From the NCBI GenBank assembly GCA_023818965.1, contig JAMWCD010000012.1, positions 1-64,000 of the forward strand: a stretch of DNA of 64,000 bases, given 5' to 3'. Source of the DNA: Candidatus Omnitrophota bacterium. GTDB lineage: Bacteria > Ratteibacteria > UBA8468 > B48-G9 > DTJG01. Each line of letters begins with the position of its first letter. The first letter of the stretch is position 1. The notes beneath the pieces are model-generated. The model saw only the letters and a program-made list of their open reading frames with translations, had not been told where the DNA came from and ran no database searches. Both the position numbers and the translations under genes were made by a program. This document shows, piece by piece, positions 52,024 through 62,171 of the stretch.

Positions 52024-52033
52024 GAAAAATTAT

Positions 52034-52064
52034 AAACTTTTTAAAAAATATTTTTAAGTTTTTT
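52034..52064 (+). terminator. AT-rich hairpin with T-run after csoR
   Basis: AAACTT (52034-52039) pairs with AAGTTT (52056-52061), with an inner A5/T5 stem, and the 3' arm runs into six T bases. It could terminate or attenuate transcription between csoR and the copper genes. The stem is almost all A:U pairs, so its strength is doubtful. Confidence 0.3.
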
Positions 52065-52105
52065 ACACAACCGCCACGCTGTAAAAATGGAAGGGGGTGA
52101 TAGTA

Positions 52106-52384
52106 ATGAAAAAATTAATCTTAACGGGTCTATTTATAATTTCTTCAAGTGTTCTCTTTGCACAGGCATGTCGTTCTTGCAGTTCACAGGATATGAAGCA
52201 AGAAAAAGAATGTGATTTTTCAAAGATAGGAAATTATATGATTTGTCCCGTGACAAAGGAAAAATTTCAGGCAAATGAAAAGTCAGAAAGTAGTGAGTAT
52301 AAAGGGAAAATTTATATCTTCTGCTGCCCAATGTGTAAAGGGAAGTTTGAAAAAGAGCCGGAAAAATATATGAAAGGTAAGTAA
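52106..52384 (+). CDS. secreted YHS/TRASH metal-binding protein
   Basis: A 92-residue exported protein with a signal peptide (1-21, cut near AQA). A short Cys-containing linker (CRSCSSQDMKQEKEC) and a YHS/TRASH-like domain (about 46-90, ICPVTKEKF and FCCPMCKGKFEKEPEKY) follow. Such domains bind copper or related soft metals. ATG 52106 follows AAGGGGGTG. Co-location with csoR and the efflux genes suggests a periplasmic copper scavenger or chaperone. A second YHS domain lies two genes downstream. Confidence 0.75.
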   Translation: MKKLILTGLFIISSSVLFAQACRSCSSQDMKQEKECDFSKIGNYMICPVTKEKFQANEKSESSEYKGKIYIFCCPMCKGKFEKEPEKYMKGK

Positions 52385-52385
52385 A

Positions 52386-52574
52386 ATGATTTATCGGTAC
52401 ACAAAGATAACAGGATACATTTCATATATCTTTCTTGTTTTGACTTTTATTTATGGTATAACCGGTATAAATTTTTTTGTTCATAAAATTTTAGGGATAA
52501 CAACAGTATTTTTTGCTTCTTTACATCTATTCTTTAACATTAAAAAGAATCTGAAAATCAGGAGGAAAAAATGA
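52386..52574 (+). CDS. 62-residue two-helix membrane protein
   Basis: A very small membrane protein with two hydrophobic helices (about 7-28 and 34-52) and a basic tail. His33 and His47 (HKILG and SLHLFFN) are spaced 14 residues apart, like heme or metal ligands in the second half of cytochrome b561/DUF4405-like proteins. It starts 2 bases after the preceding stop, with an AAGGTAAG ribosome site, and overlaps the next gene by 4 bases, so it is translated as part of the copper operon. Function unknown. Confidence 0.6.
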   Translation: MIYRYTKITGYISYIFLVLTFIYGITGINFFVHKILGITTVFFASLHLFFNIKKNLKIRRKK

Positions 52575-53062
52575 AAAGGATTATTATTTTCTTGTTCCTA
52601 TTTGTTTCTCTTCTTTTCCCAGCCGTTCATAAACATCCGGAAGAAAAAAACAATTATGGTTTATGTCCCGTACTTGCAGAACCTGCGTCAAAGGAATTCT
52701 CCTATGAGTACAAAGGTAAAAAATATTATTTTTGCTGTCAAGATTGTGTTGAAAAATTCAAAAAAGCACCTGAAACATATATATCAAGAATAAAAGAAAT
52801 AAAGATTGAGGCATTCCAATTTGGATATCTCCCAGAAGTTATAAAGGTTAAAAAGGGAGATATCGTCAGGATTATGCTTACAACGAGAGATGTTCCACAT
52901 GGTTTTATGATAAAAGAATATGGGATTGATGTAAAGGTTAAAAAAGGAGAAAAAAAAGAGTTTGAATTTCTTGCAGATAAAAAGGGAGAGTTTGATATTA
53001 TATGTTCTGTTTATTGCGGTAAAAATCATTCAAAGATGAAAGGAAAGTTAATTGTTGAATAG
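52571..53062 (+). CDS. secreted YHS domain fused to CuA-type cupredoxin
   Basis: A 163-residue exported protein with a signal peptide (about 1-18), a YHS-like domain (30-72, LCPVLAEPA and FCCQDCVEKFKKAPETY) and a cupredoxin domain (78-163). The cupredoxin has H110 (DVPHGF), C145, C149, H153 and M156 (CSVYCGKNHSKM). These ligands and their spacing, including 35 residues from the first His to the first Cys, match the dinuclear CuA site of cytochrome oxidase subunit II. No oxidase genes are near. It sits in the copper operon, so copper binding or reduction is likely. Confidence 0.8.
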   Translation: MKRIIIFLFLFVSLLFPAVHKHPEEKNNYGLCPVLAEPASKEFSYEYKGKKYYFCCQDCVEKFKKAPETYISRIKEIKIEAFQFGYLPEVIKVKKGDIVRIMLTTRDVPHGFMIKEYGIDVKVKKGEKKEFEFLADKKGEFDIICSVYCGKNHSKMKGKLIVE

Positions 53063-54395
53063 AATAGGAAAATTTTTTATATTTATTTTGGTCATAACTC
53101 TTACAGGGTGTTCTTATTTTTATTCTGACAGACAAAAAACAAAAGAGAAAGTTATTGAGAAAAAAAAGGAGATCGAAGGTCTTGAAGGTATTTATAGACC
53201 CAAAGGAGAAAGACCAAAATTGCCCTTACTTGATGAGAATTCGGATATCTCTGATTTTATTAAATATGCCATATTAAACAATCCAAAAATTGAAGCAGAA
53301 TTTTATTCCTGGAAAGAAGAAGTTTATAAGCTTGCTTCTGAAAGATTTCTTCCTGAACCAAAAATTTCTTTTGAAGGAACAATAAATTCTATTTTAAAAG
53401 AATTAATGGTTGGGATTATGTTTATGTTTCCGAAATCAGAAAAAATTCCATTATCTATTGAATTATATTCCCTTGAGGTAGAAAAGAAAAGATTGAACTT
53501 TGAGTATGAGATATTGAAAACAATTTATAAGGTGAAAAACATATCTTACAGATATTATCTCATTGAGAAAAAGATAAAATTTGTCGAGAAAATTATAAAT
53601 CTCCTTGAAGAAATTGAAAAAATAAATATGTCAAAATTAAAAGTTGCAAAGGCCTCTGAAAAAGATATATTGAAAATACAGATTGAAAAGGAGCAGATGA
53701 AAAATATGCTTTTGGATATGATTGATAGTAAAAATTATATTTTGAGAGAATTTGCATCAGTTCTCGGAATTCCACCTGAGGAGAAAATACCAGAACCACC
53801 AGGAAATTTGAAATTTACAGAAGGAACATTCTCAGAAACAGAAGTATGGAAGATTGTCAAGGATAAAAATCCAAAACTATCAATACTTGAAAAAGGAATA
53901 AAACAGGCAGAAATCTTTATTAAAATTGCTTATAGAGAATATTATCCGGAAATGGAAACAGGGATTATGAGAAACTTTTTTTCATCAATGATAATAACAA
54001 AACCCTTTATAGCATTATCATTGCCATGGCGAGAGAAGGTACAATATCAAATTCGTTCAACAGAAAGTACTTTAAAAGTTGAAAAGGCAGAATATTCATC
54101 GGAATTACTCGATCTTGCTACTGTTTTATCTGAAGCACTTTTCAGATGGCGACAGGCAAACAGAGAGAAAAATCTCTATGAAAAAATTCTTCTCCCAAAG
54201 GAAGAATCAGTATTTTATTTAACAAAATCAAATTATATAACAGGCCTATCAGACATAGATGAATTTTTGATTTCAGAAAAAAATTATTATGAATTTAACA
54301 TAAATTATCTTTCAGCCGTTGTTTTAAGAGAGATAACATTAAATGAGATATCCCTTACAATTGCAGGAATAATGCCCGAAGACATATGGAGATAA
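53052..54395 (+). CDS. TolC-family outer-membrane efflux lipoprotein (CusC-like)
   Basis: A 447-residue lipoprotein with a lipobox at residue 20 (TLTGCSYF) and long helical, coiled-coil-prone stretches typical of outer-membrane efflux channels. It would form the outer exit of a tripartite copper pump with the next two genes. The start is TTG at 53052, or possibly TTG 53055, overlapping the end of the CuA gene; AGGAAAG lies just upstream. Its sequence is diverged, so the call relies on helical pattern, lipobox and context. Confidence 0.78.
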   Translation: MLNRIGKFFIFILVITLTGCSYFYSDRQKTKEKVIEKKKEIEGLEGIYRPKGERPKLPLLDENSDISDFIKYAILNNPKIEAEFYSWKEEVYKLASERFLPEPKISFEGTINSILKELMVGIMFMFPKSEKIPLSIELYSLEVEKKRLNFEYEILKTIYKVKNISYRYYLIEKKIKFVEKIINLLEEIEKINMSKLKVAKASEKDILKIQIEKEQMKNMLLDMIDSKNYILREFASVLGIPPEEKIPEPPGNLKFTEGTFSETEVWKIVKDKNPKLSILEKGIKQAEIFIKIAYREYYPEMETGIMRNFFSSMIITKPFIALSLPWREKVQYQIRSTESTLKVEKAEYSSELLDLATVLSEALFRWRQANREKNLYEKILLPKEESVFYLTKSNYITGLSDIDEFLISEKNYYEFNINYLSAVVLREITLNEISLTIAGIMPEDIWR

Positions 54396-54397
54396 AT

Positions 54398-55714
54398 ATG
54401 CAAAGGAAAATCATTTTTATAATTTCTTCTTTTATTCTTCTTATAATCCTTATTTCATTTACAAATACAAAAATAAAAAGACAGGAAAATAAAGAAAGGG
54501 AAAAAACGACCGAAGTGAAAGGAGAACAAAAGAAAAGAATACTTTTCTGGACATGCAGTATGCATCCTCAAATAAAACTTCCTGCTCCTGGAAAATGTCC
54601 CATTTGTTTTATGGATTTGATTCCTGTTTATGAAGAGAAAAAAGAAGATATTTCAGAGATTAGATTTACCAATGAAGAAAGAAAAATCGCTGAAATTGAG
54701 ACAGTTCCAGTTTCTTATAGACATTTAAATGTTGAAATAAAATTGCTTGGAAAGGTTGAGTATGATGAGACACAAATTTCAAATATTTCTGCTTATATAC
54801 CAGGGAGAATCGAAAAACTTTATGTTAATTTTATAGGAGCAAGAGTTGAAAAGGGAGAGAAACTTTTTCAGATTTATAGTCCTGATGTTTATACATATCA
54901 GGAAGAATACCTTGTATCTCTTAAGCGGTACAAGGAAGCGGTCGAGAGAAAAGAAACTTCTTCTATAAATTCTGAAAAAGAAATACTTGAATCAGTTAGA
55001 AAGAAACTTTTACTTCTAGGTTTATTACCCTTTCAAATTGATGATATAGAAAAGAAAGGAGCCCCTTCAGATAAGGTTGATTTTTATTCTCCATCTTCTG
55101 GTTTTATCATTGAAAGGGATGCCTATGAGGGTAAATATATCAACACAGGAGATATTTTGTTTAAAATAGCTGATATTAAAAAGGTCTGGATTAAACTTGA
55201 TGTCTATGAGAAAGATATTCCTTTTGTAAAAATTGGTCAGAATGTTGACATACTCTGTGAGGCATATCCTGAAAAAATATTTAAGGGAAATATAATTTTT
55301 ATAAACCCATTTCTCGATGAAAAAACCAGAACCATAAAAGTGAGAATTGAGATAGATAATCCAAAAGAGGAGTTGAAACCCGGTATGTTTGCCCATGTTT
55401 TTTTGAAATATCATCTTGGTAGAAAATTGAGTATCCCGTATACATCGGTCCTTTTAACCGGAAAAAGAGCAGTTGTTTTTGTTGAGGAAGAACCAAACCT
55501 CTTCCGTGTGAGAGAGGTTGTGATAGGTCAAAGGGCAGGTGATTTTTATCCTGTTATAGATGGTTTAAAAGAGGGTGAAAGAGTTGTTAAAAAAGGGAAT
55601 TTTGTCATTGATTCAACATTACAGATAAAAGGGAAAGAAAGTATGATGAAGATTATGTCTGGAGAAAAAGAGAACATTGAATTTGAAAGTCCGATGAGTG
55701 TACATCATCATTAA
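54398..55714 (+). CDS. cusB: CusB-like periplasmic adaptor with heavy-metal-binding domain
   Basis: A 438-residue membrane-fusion protein. It has an N-terminal membrane anchor (about 4-22). A heavy-metal-binding domain follows (50-78, WTCSMHPQIK with CPICFMDLIP). The lipoyl/barrel and beta domains come next (IPGRIEKLYV, GFIIERDAYEGKYI and the C-terminal VVIGQRAGDFYPVIDGLKEGE). It ends MSVHHH. It links the RND pump to the outer-membrane channel and may pass copper ions. ATG 54398 after GGAG is preferred over an in-frame ATG 12 bases earlier. Confidence 0.88.
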   Translation: MQRKIIFIISSFILLIILISFTNTKIKRQENKEREKTTEVKGEQKKRILFWTCSMHPQIKLPAPGKCPICFMDLIPVYEEKKEDISEIRFTNEERKIAEIETVPVSYRHLNVEIKLLGKVEYDETQISNISAYIPGRIEKLYVNFIGARVEKGEKLFQIYSPDVYTYQEEYLVSLKRYKEAVERKETSSINSEKEILESVRKKLLLLGLLPFQIDDIEKKGAPSDKVDFYSPSSGFIIERDAYEGKYINTGDILFKIADIKKVWIKLDVYEKDIPFVKIGQNVDILCEAYPEKIFKGNIIFINPFLDEKTRTIKVRIEIDNPKEELKPGMFAHVFLKYHLGRKLSIPYTSVLLTGKRAVVFVEEEPNLFRVREVVIGQRAGDFYPVIDGLKEGERVVKKGNFVIDSTLQIKGKESMMKIMSGEKENIEFESPMSVHHH

Positions 55715-55723
55715 AGAGAAAAA

Positions 55724-58700
55724 ATGACCGAAGAGATAAAAGCAAAAGGAATTATAGACAGATTTATACTTTTTTTCCTTCAAAATAAACTTATAACATT
55801 CTTATGGATTTCTTTTATAATAATTGCTGGATTTTATTTTATGCCTTTTGAGTATAAAGCGGATTTAAGAAATCCAATACCTGTTGATGCTATTCCAGAT
55901 ATAGGAGAAAAACAGGTAATTGTTTTTGCTGACTGGGAAGGCCGTTCTCCTCAGGATGTTGAGAACCAGGTTACATATCCTCTCTCAATTTCCCTTCAGG
56001 GAATACCAGGAGTTAAAACAATAAGAAGTTATTCAATGTTTGGGTTTTCAACTTGTTTCGTTATTTTTAATGATAATGTTGACTATTACTGGGCAAGAAG
56101 CAGAGTAATGGAAAGATTGAATGTATCTCAAAAACTTTTACCAGAAGGTGTTATTCCATATCTTGGACCTGATGCGACACCTCTTGGTCAGATTTTCTGG
56201 TATACATTGGAAGGAGAAGGATTTGATTTACAGGAGTTAAGATCAATTCAGGACTGGTATGTAAGATACGCTCTTCAGTCAGTTGAGGGAGTCAGTGAGG
56301 TTGCTACTGTAGGTGGATTTGTTAATGAGTATCAGATAGATGTTGATCCTGATGCAATGAGACAGTTTGGAGTTGGTCTTGGTGAAGTTGTTAATGCTAT
56401 TAAGAAGTCAAATATTGATGTTGGGGCAGGGACAATAGAATGGAATGAGGTTGAATATATAATCAGGGGAAAGGGTTTTATAAAAAAAATTGAAGATATA
56501 GAAAATACAGTTATCAAGGAATATGATAATGTTCCTGTATTTATTAAAAATGTAGCAAAAGTTTCTACCGGTCCTGCATTCAGGAGGGGATTACTTATTA
56601 AAAAAGATAAAGAGGTTGTTGGTGGAGTTATTACCTGTAGATATGGAGAAAATCCACTTTTGGTTATAAATAGAGTTAAAAAAAAGATAGCAGAAATATC
56701 TCCAGGACTTCCAGAAAAAATATTACCTGATGGAAAGATTTCAAAAGTTAAAATAGTTCCTTTTTATGATAGGACTCAACTTATAAGGGAGACACTTTAT
56801 ACATTACAGGATACTCTTATACTTGAAGTAATAATAACCTGTTTTGTTGTATTTCTAATTTTAAATCATATTTCAAGCAGTTTTATAATTTCTTTTAATT
56901 TACCACTTGCCATTTTTCTTTCATTTATTCTTATGAAGGTCTTTAATGTTCAGTCAAATTTAATGAGCTTGGGTGGAATAGCAATTGCAATTGGAACAAT
57001 GGTTGATATGGGCATTATTCTTTGTGAAAACACTGTAAGACATTTTTCATTAAGAAAAGACGGAGAAAGTTCCCTTTTTATTGTCTTCAATGCAGCCAGT
57101 GAAGTTGGTTCAGCAATAATGACTGCAATAGCAACTACTATTTTTTCTTTTTTACCAATTTTTGCATTAACAGGCCCTGAAGGAAAACTGTTTAGACCAC
57201 TTGCCTATACAAAAACATTTGCTCTTATATCTTCAATAATTGCTGCTTTAACTGTTGTGCCAACACTTTCCCATATATTTTTAACTCCAAGGCAGTATTC
57301 AAAGAAGGCAAAGATAATAACCTCAACAATATTAATGCTCTTTGGAGTAATGGGATGGATTTTTATAAATAAATGGTTTGGTATACCAATTTTTCTCGGA
57401 GGAATATATTTTCTTTTTGTTCATTTATATCTATCAAAAAAACTCTCTCAGAAGAAAATTGATTTTTTAACAGGTGTCCTTGCTTCCTTTTATGTTTTTT
57501 TACTTCTTACAAGAAGATGGATGCCAGTTGGAATTGAAGAGGGTTTTTTTAAAAACCTTTCCATAGTTCTTTTACCAACAATTTTCTGGGGTGCTCTTGC
57601 TTTAATTTTTATAAAATTTTATCCCAAGATTTTGTCTTTCCTTTTAAAAATAAAATTTATATTCATGCTTTTACCTCTTTCTATCACAGTTTTTGGTTTT
57701 ATGGTTTATTTTGGATTTCAAAAATTTTCTTCCCCCATAATTTTCCTTTTTAAAAAAATTGGAATAGAAGAAAGAAAAATAAAAGAGGTAGATTTATATG
57801 GCTATCTTTCCCATAAGTTTCCTGGTTTTGGAAGGGAATTTATGCCAACACTTGATGAAGGTTCATTCTTATTTATGCCTGTTGTTATGCCACATACATC
57901 AATTGGAGGGGTAACTGATATAGTAAAAAAACAGAATTTATATATATTGAGCATTCCTGAGATAGAAGATGTTGTTGCAAAAATAGGAAGGGCAGAAACA
58001 CCTCTTGACCCTGCCCCAATTGATATGATTGAAACAATAATAACATATAAACCAGAATATTCTCAACCAGACCCAAAAACAGGCCAAAGAACAAGATTAT
58101 GGAGAGAAAATATAAAGACACCGGATGATATATGGAAAGAGATTATAAATAAAGCAGGAATTGTTCCAGGGGTAACTTCTGCACCAAAACTCGGTCCAAT
58201 TGCTGCAAGAATTGTTATGCTCCAAACAGGTATGAGATCTTCAATGGGAGTTAAGGTTTTTGGGACAAATTTAAAGGAGATTGAAGAGGTTGGTTTTAAG
58301 ATCGCTTCATATTTAAAAGAGGTCCCTTATGTTGAGCCATCTTCTGTTATTCCTGACAGGTTGATAGCGAAACCATATATTGAAATAGATATAGACAGGG
58401 AAAAAATTTCAAGATATGGGGTTAATATCAGGGATGTTCAGGATATTATTGAGGTTGGAATTGGTGGAATACCAATAAGTTTAACTGTTGAGGGAAGAGA
58501 AAGATATCCTGTTAGGGTTAGGTATATGAGAGAATTGAGAGACAATCCTGATGAACTGGCAAATATTCTTGTTCCTTCGATGGATGGAGCACAAATTCCC
58601 TTATCACAGTTGGCTGAAATAAGAATTGTTCCTGGTCCAACGATGATAAAAAGTGAAGAAACATTTCTTGTTTCCTATGTTTTATTTGATAAGAAGGTTG

Positions 58701-59416
58701 GATATCCTGAAGTTGAGGTTGTTGAGAGTTGTAAAAGATACATTGAAAATAAGATAAAATCAGGTGAGTTGAAATTGCCACCAGGTGTATTTTATACATT
58801 CAGTGGAAGTTATGAACAACAATTAAATTTTCAGAGAAGATTAAAACTTATTTTACCTTTTGCAATCTTTCTAATATTTTTAATTCTTTACTTTCAATTC
58901 AAACTGCCCTCATTAACACTGATTGTATTTCTTCAACTTTTCTGTGTATGGGGAGGAGCGCTTTTTGGTATGTTTCTTATTTCAAACGAGTGGTTTTTAA
59001 ATTTTAATATTTTTGGAGTAAATCTGAGGGAATTATTCAATCTTAAAACATATAATATAAGTGTTCCTGTATGGGTTGGTTTTCTTGCTTTATTTGGAGT
59101 GGCAACTGATGACGCCGTTGTTATTGGGACATATTTAATTCAACAGTTTTCACAAAAAAAAGCAAAGAATGTTGAAGAGGTGAGATATTTAACTGTTGAA
59201 GCAGCAAAAAAAAGAGCAAGACCATGTTTTATGACAACAATAACAACAGTTCTTGCTTTATATCCTGTTTTAACCTCAATTGGGAGGGGTTCAGAGGTTA
59301 TGATGCCTATGAGTATACCAATAGTTATTGGAATGACATGGCAACTTGTTACTTTATATATAACACCTGTCCTTTTCTGCTGGATAAAAGAAAAAGAGGC
59401 AAGAGAATTTGAATAA
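55724..59416 (+). CDS. cusA: CusA-type heavy-metal RND efflux pump, extended form
   Basis: A 1230-residue inner-membrane RND transporter of the heavy-metal efflux family. The TM4 segment SLGGIAIAIGTMVDMGIILCEN (Asp428, Glu435) matches the CusA (Cu/Ag) subgroup rather than CzcA. It is about 190 residues longer than usual. The excess is mainly an insertion at about 530-635 between TM6 and TM7 with three to four extra hydrophobic helices, plus a shorter loop near TM9-10. GREFMPTLDEGSFLFMP resumes the normal periplasmic core. It uses proton force to expel copper or silver with the two preceding gene products. Confidence 0.9.
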   Translation: MTEEIKAKGIIDRFILFFLQNKLITFLWISFIIIAGFYFMPFEYKADLRNPIPVDAIPDIGEKQVIVFADWEGRSPQDVENQVTYPLSISLQGIPGVKTIRSYSMFGFSTCFVIFNDNVDYYWARSRVMERLNVSQKLLPEGVIPYLGPDATPLGQIFWYTLEGEGFDLQELRSIQDWYVRYALQSVEGVSEVATVGGFVNEYQIDVDPDAMRQFGVGLGEVVNAIKKSNIDVGAGTIEWNEVEYIIRGKGFIKKIEDIENTVIKEYDNVPVFIKNVAKVSTGPAFRRGLLIKKDKEVVGGVITCRYGENPLLVINRVKKKIAEISPGLPEKILPDGKISKVKIVPFYDRTQLIRETLYTLQDTLILEVIITCFVVFLILNHISSSFIISFNLPLAIFLSFILMKVFNVQSNLMSLGGIAIAIGTMVDMGIILCENTVRHFSLRKDGESSLFIVFNAASEVGSAIMTAIATTIFSFLPIFALTGPEGKLFRPLAYTKTFALISSIIAALTVVPTLSHIFLTPRQYSKKAKIITSTILMLFGVMGWIFINKWFGIPIFLGGIYFLFVHLYLSKKLSQKKIDFLTGVLASFYVFLLLTRRWMPVGIEEGFFKNLSIVLLPTIFWGALALIFIKFYPKILSFLLKIKFIFMLLPLSITVFGFMVYFGFQKFSSPIIFLFKKIGIEERKIKEVDLYGYLSHKFPGFGREFMPTLDEGSFLFMPVVMPHTSIGGVTDIVKKQNLYILSIPEIEDVVAKIGRAETPLDPAPIDMIETIITYKPEYSQPDPKTGQRTRLWRENIKTPDDIWKEIINKAGIVPGVTSAPKLGPIAARIVMLQTGMRSSMGVKVFGTNLKEIEEVGFKIASYLKEVPYVEPSSVIPDRLIAKPYIEIDIDREKISRYGVNIRDVQDIIEVGIGGIPISLTVEGRERYPVRVRYMRELRDNPDELANILVPSMDGAQIPLSQLAEIRIVPGPTMIKSEETFLVSYVLFDKKVGYPEVEVVESCKRYIENKIKSGELKLPPGVFYTFSGSYEQQLNFQRRLKLILPFAIFLIFLILYFQFKLPSLTLIVFLQLFCVWGGALFGMFLISNEWFLNFNIFGVNLRELFNLKTYNISVPVWVGFLALFGVATDDAVVIGTYLIQQFSQKKAKNVEEVRYLTVEAAKKRARPCFMTTITTVLALYPVLTSIGRGSEVMMPMSIPIVIGMTWQLVTLYITPVLFCWIKEKEAREFE

Positions 59417-59439
59417 TTCCATGCTTGTGGAATTTTTAC
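59415..59439 (+). terminator. terminator of the copper operon
   Basis: A 7-bp stem, AATTCCA (59415-59421) with TGGAATT (59428-59434), encloses a 6-base loop and is followed by TTT. It overlaps the cusA stop codon. Modest GC content, but well placed. Confidence 0.5.
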
Positions 59440-59620
59440 TTACCTGTATGATTTATCCTATTTTGGCATTGAGATAAAACGATGCAAGATGAAAACAAGG
59501 AGCAAGTTTAAAAGCTTATCCGCTTTGATTAAAAAAATTAAGAGTTTTTGCTCGAGATACTTCCAGGAAGAGGGTTTCCGATACATAAAAGTCGTAAACA
59601 TATACACGTTTCTGCAGGAC
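59440..59620. other. intergenic region between cusA and cysK, no gene seen
   Basis: These 181 bases follow the cusA terminator and precede the cysK promoter. I see no supported ORF, tRNA or riboswitch. In particular, no SAM-riboswitch or T-box features are recognisable. Confidence 0.4.
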
Positions 59621-59648
59621 TTGACAAAAAAAATTTTTGTTTTAAAAT
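59621..59648 (+). promoter_or_regulatory. promoter of the cysK-met cluster
   Basis: A perfect TTGACA (59621-59626) and TAAAAT (59643-59648) are spaced by 16 bases; the spacer is an A-tract/T-tract. The leader to cysK would be about 115 bases, long enough for regulation, though no known element was recognised. Confidence 0.55.
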
Positions 59649-59768
59649 ATCTACAAAAACTATAGAAAAAGTAGAATAATTAATCACCCTATTGATAAAG
59701 CAAACACGAAATCTTATAGAGATTAGACAATACAGGGTCAATTTTAAAAATTAAACCAGGAGAAGAAA

Positions 59769-60692
59769 ATGGGAAAGATATATGAAGATATTACTAAGAC
59801 AATTGGTAATACGCCGCTGGTCAGATTAAACAGGATAACCAGAGGCGTAGTAGCAGAAATAGTAGCAAAGATTGAGTCCTTTAATCCCTTATCCAGTGTC
59901 AAAGACAGAATTGGTATTTCAATGATAGAAGACGCAGAAAAAAAGGGTTTGATTAAAAAGGACACAATTATTGTTGAACCAACTAGTGGCAATACCGGCA
60001 TTGCTCTTGCTTTCGTATGCGCAGCGAGAGGATACAGATTAATTTTGACTATGCCAGAAACAATGAGTATGGAAAGAAGGAAATTACTTCAGGCATTCGG
60101 TGCTGAATTGGTCTTAACTCCAGGAAGTGAAGGAATGAAAGGCGCCATTAGAAAAGCTGAAGAGATTGCAAAGGATAATCCAAATGTTTTTATGCCCCAG
60201 CAGTTTAAAAATCCTGCTAACCCTAAGATTCATAGAGAAACTACTGCTGAGGAAATCTGGAGAGATACTGATGGCAAAGTGGATATATTAGTTTCTGGTG
60301 TAGGAACTGGCGGGACAATTACAGGGGTTGCTGAAGTAATTAAAAAAAGAAAGCCTGAGTTTAGAGCCGTAGCTGTTGAACCAAAGGATTCTCCAGTTCT
60401 TTCTGGTGGAAATCCAGGCCCACATAAGATACAGGGCATTGGAGCAGGATTTGTACCGGATGTATTAAGGACAGATTTGATAGATGAGATTATACAGGTC
60501 AGCTACGAAGATGCTGCTGAAACATCAAGAAATTTGGCTAAGGAAGAAGGAATTCTGGTAGGTATATCATCAGGTGCTGCGGCATGGGCAGCCATTCAGA
60601 TTGGTAAAAGGAAAGAAAATAAAGATAAACTTATTGTTGTGGTATTACCTGATACTGGGGAACGATATCTATCTACAGAATTGTTTAAGTAA
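59769..60692 (+). CDS. cysK: cysteine synthase (O-acetylserine sulfhydrylase)
   Basis: A 307-residue PLP enzyme that makes cysteine from O-acetylserine and sulfide. Lys45 in SSVKDR binds [15 protein letters not shown] binds substrate, [11 protein letters not shown] binds the PLP phosphate, and the C-terminal DTGERYLST is typical. The ribosome site is CCAGGAGAAG. It heads a sulfur-assimilation group with metY, metX and metW. Confidence 0.93.
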   Translation: MGKIYEDITKTIGNTPLVRLNRITRGVVAEIVAKIESFNPLSSVKDRIGISMIEDAEKKGLIKKDTIIVEPTSGNTGIALAFVCAARGYRLILTMPETMSMERRKLLQAFGAELVLTPGSEGMKGAIRKAEEIAKDNPNVFMPQQFKNPANPKIHRETTAEEIWRDTDGKVDILVSGVGTGGTITGVAEVIKKRKPEFRAVAVEPKDSPVLSGGNPGPHKIQGIGAGFVPDVLRTDLIDEIIQVSYEDAAETSRNLAKEEGILVGISSGAAAWAAIQIGKRKENKDKLIVVVLPDTGERYLSTELFK

Positions 60693-60766
60693 AAATCTTA
60701 AAAAACTTTATATTACAAAAATGATCATTAAAGGCAGGTGATGGAAATGATATGGATTATGTGTAG

Positions 60767-62122
<1,356 letters not shown>

Positions 62123-62171
62123 ATTTATCTGGAAGGCGAAGATAACTTATGCTTTTTAAGGAGTGTTCACA

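Noticed and set aside
59440-59768. SAM riboswitch or T-box upstream of the cysK-met cluster
   Set aside because: The leader is long enough, but none of the conserved S-box or T-box sequence elements could be recognised.
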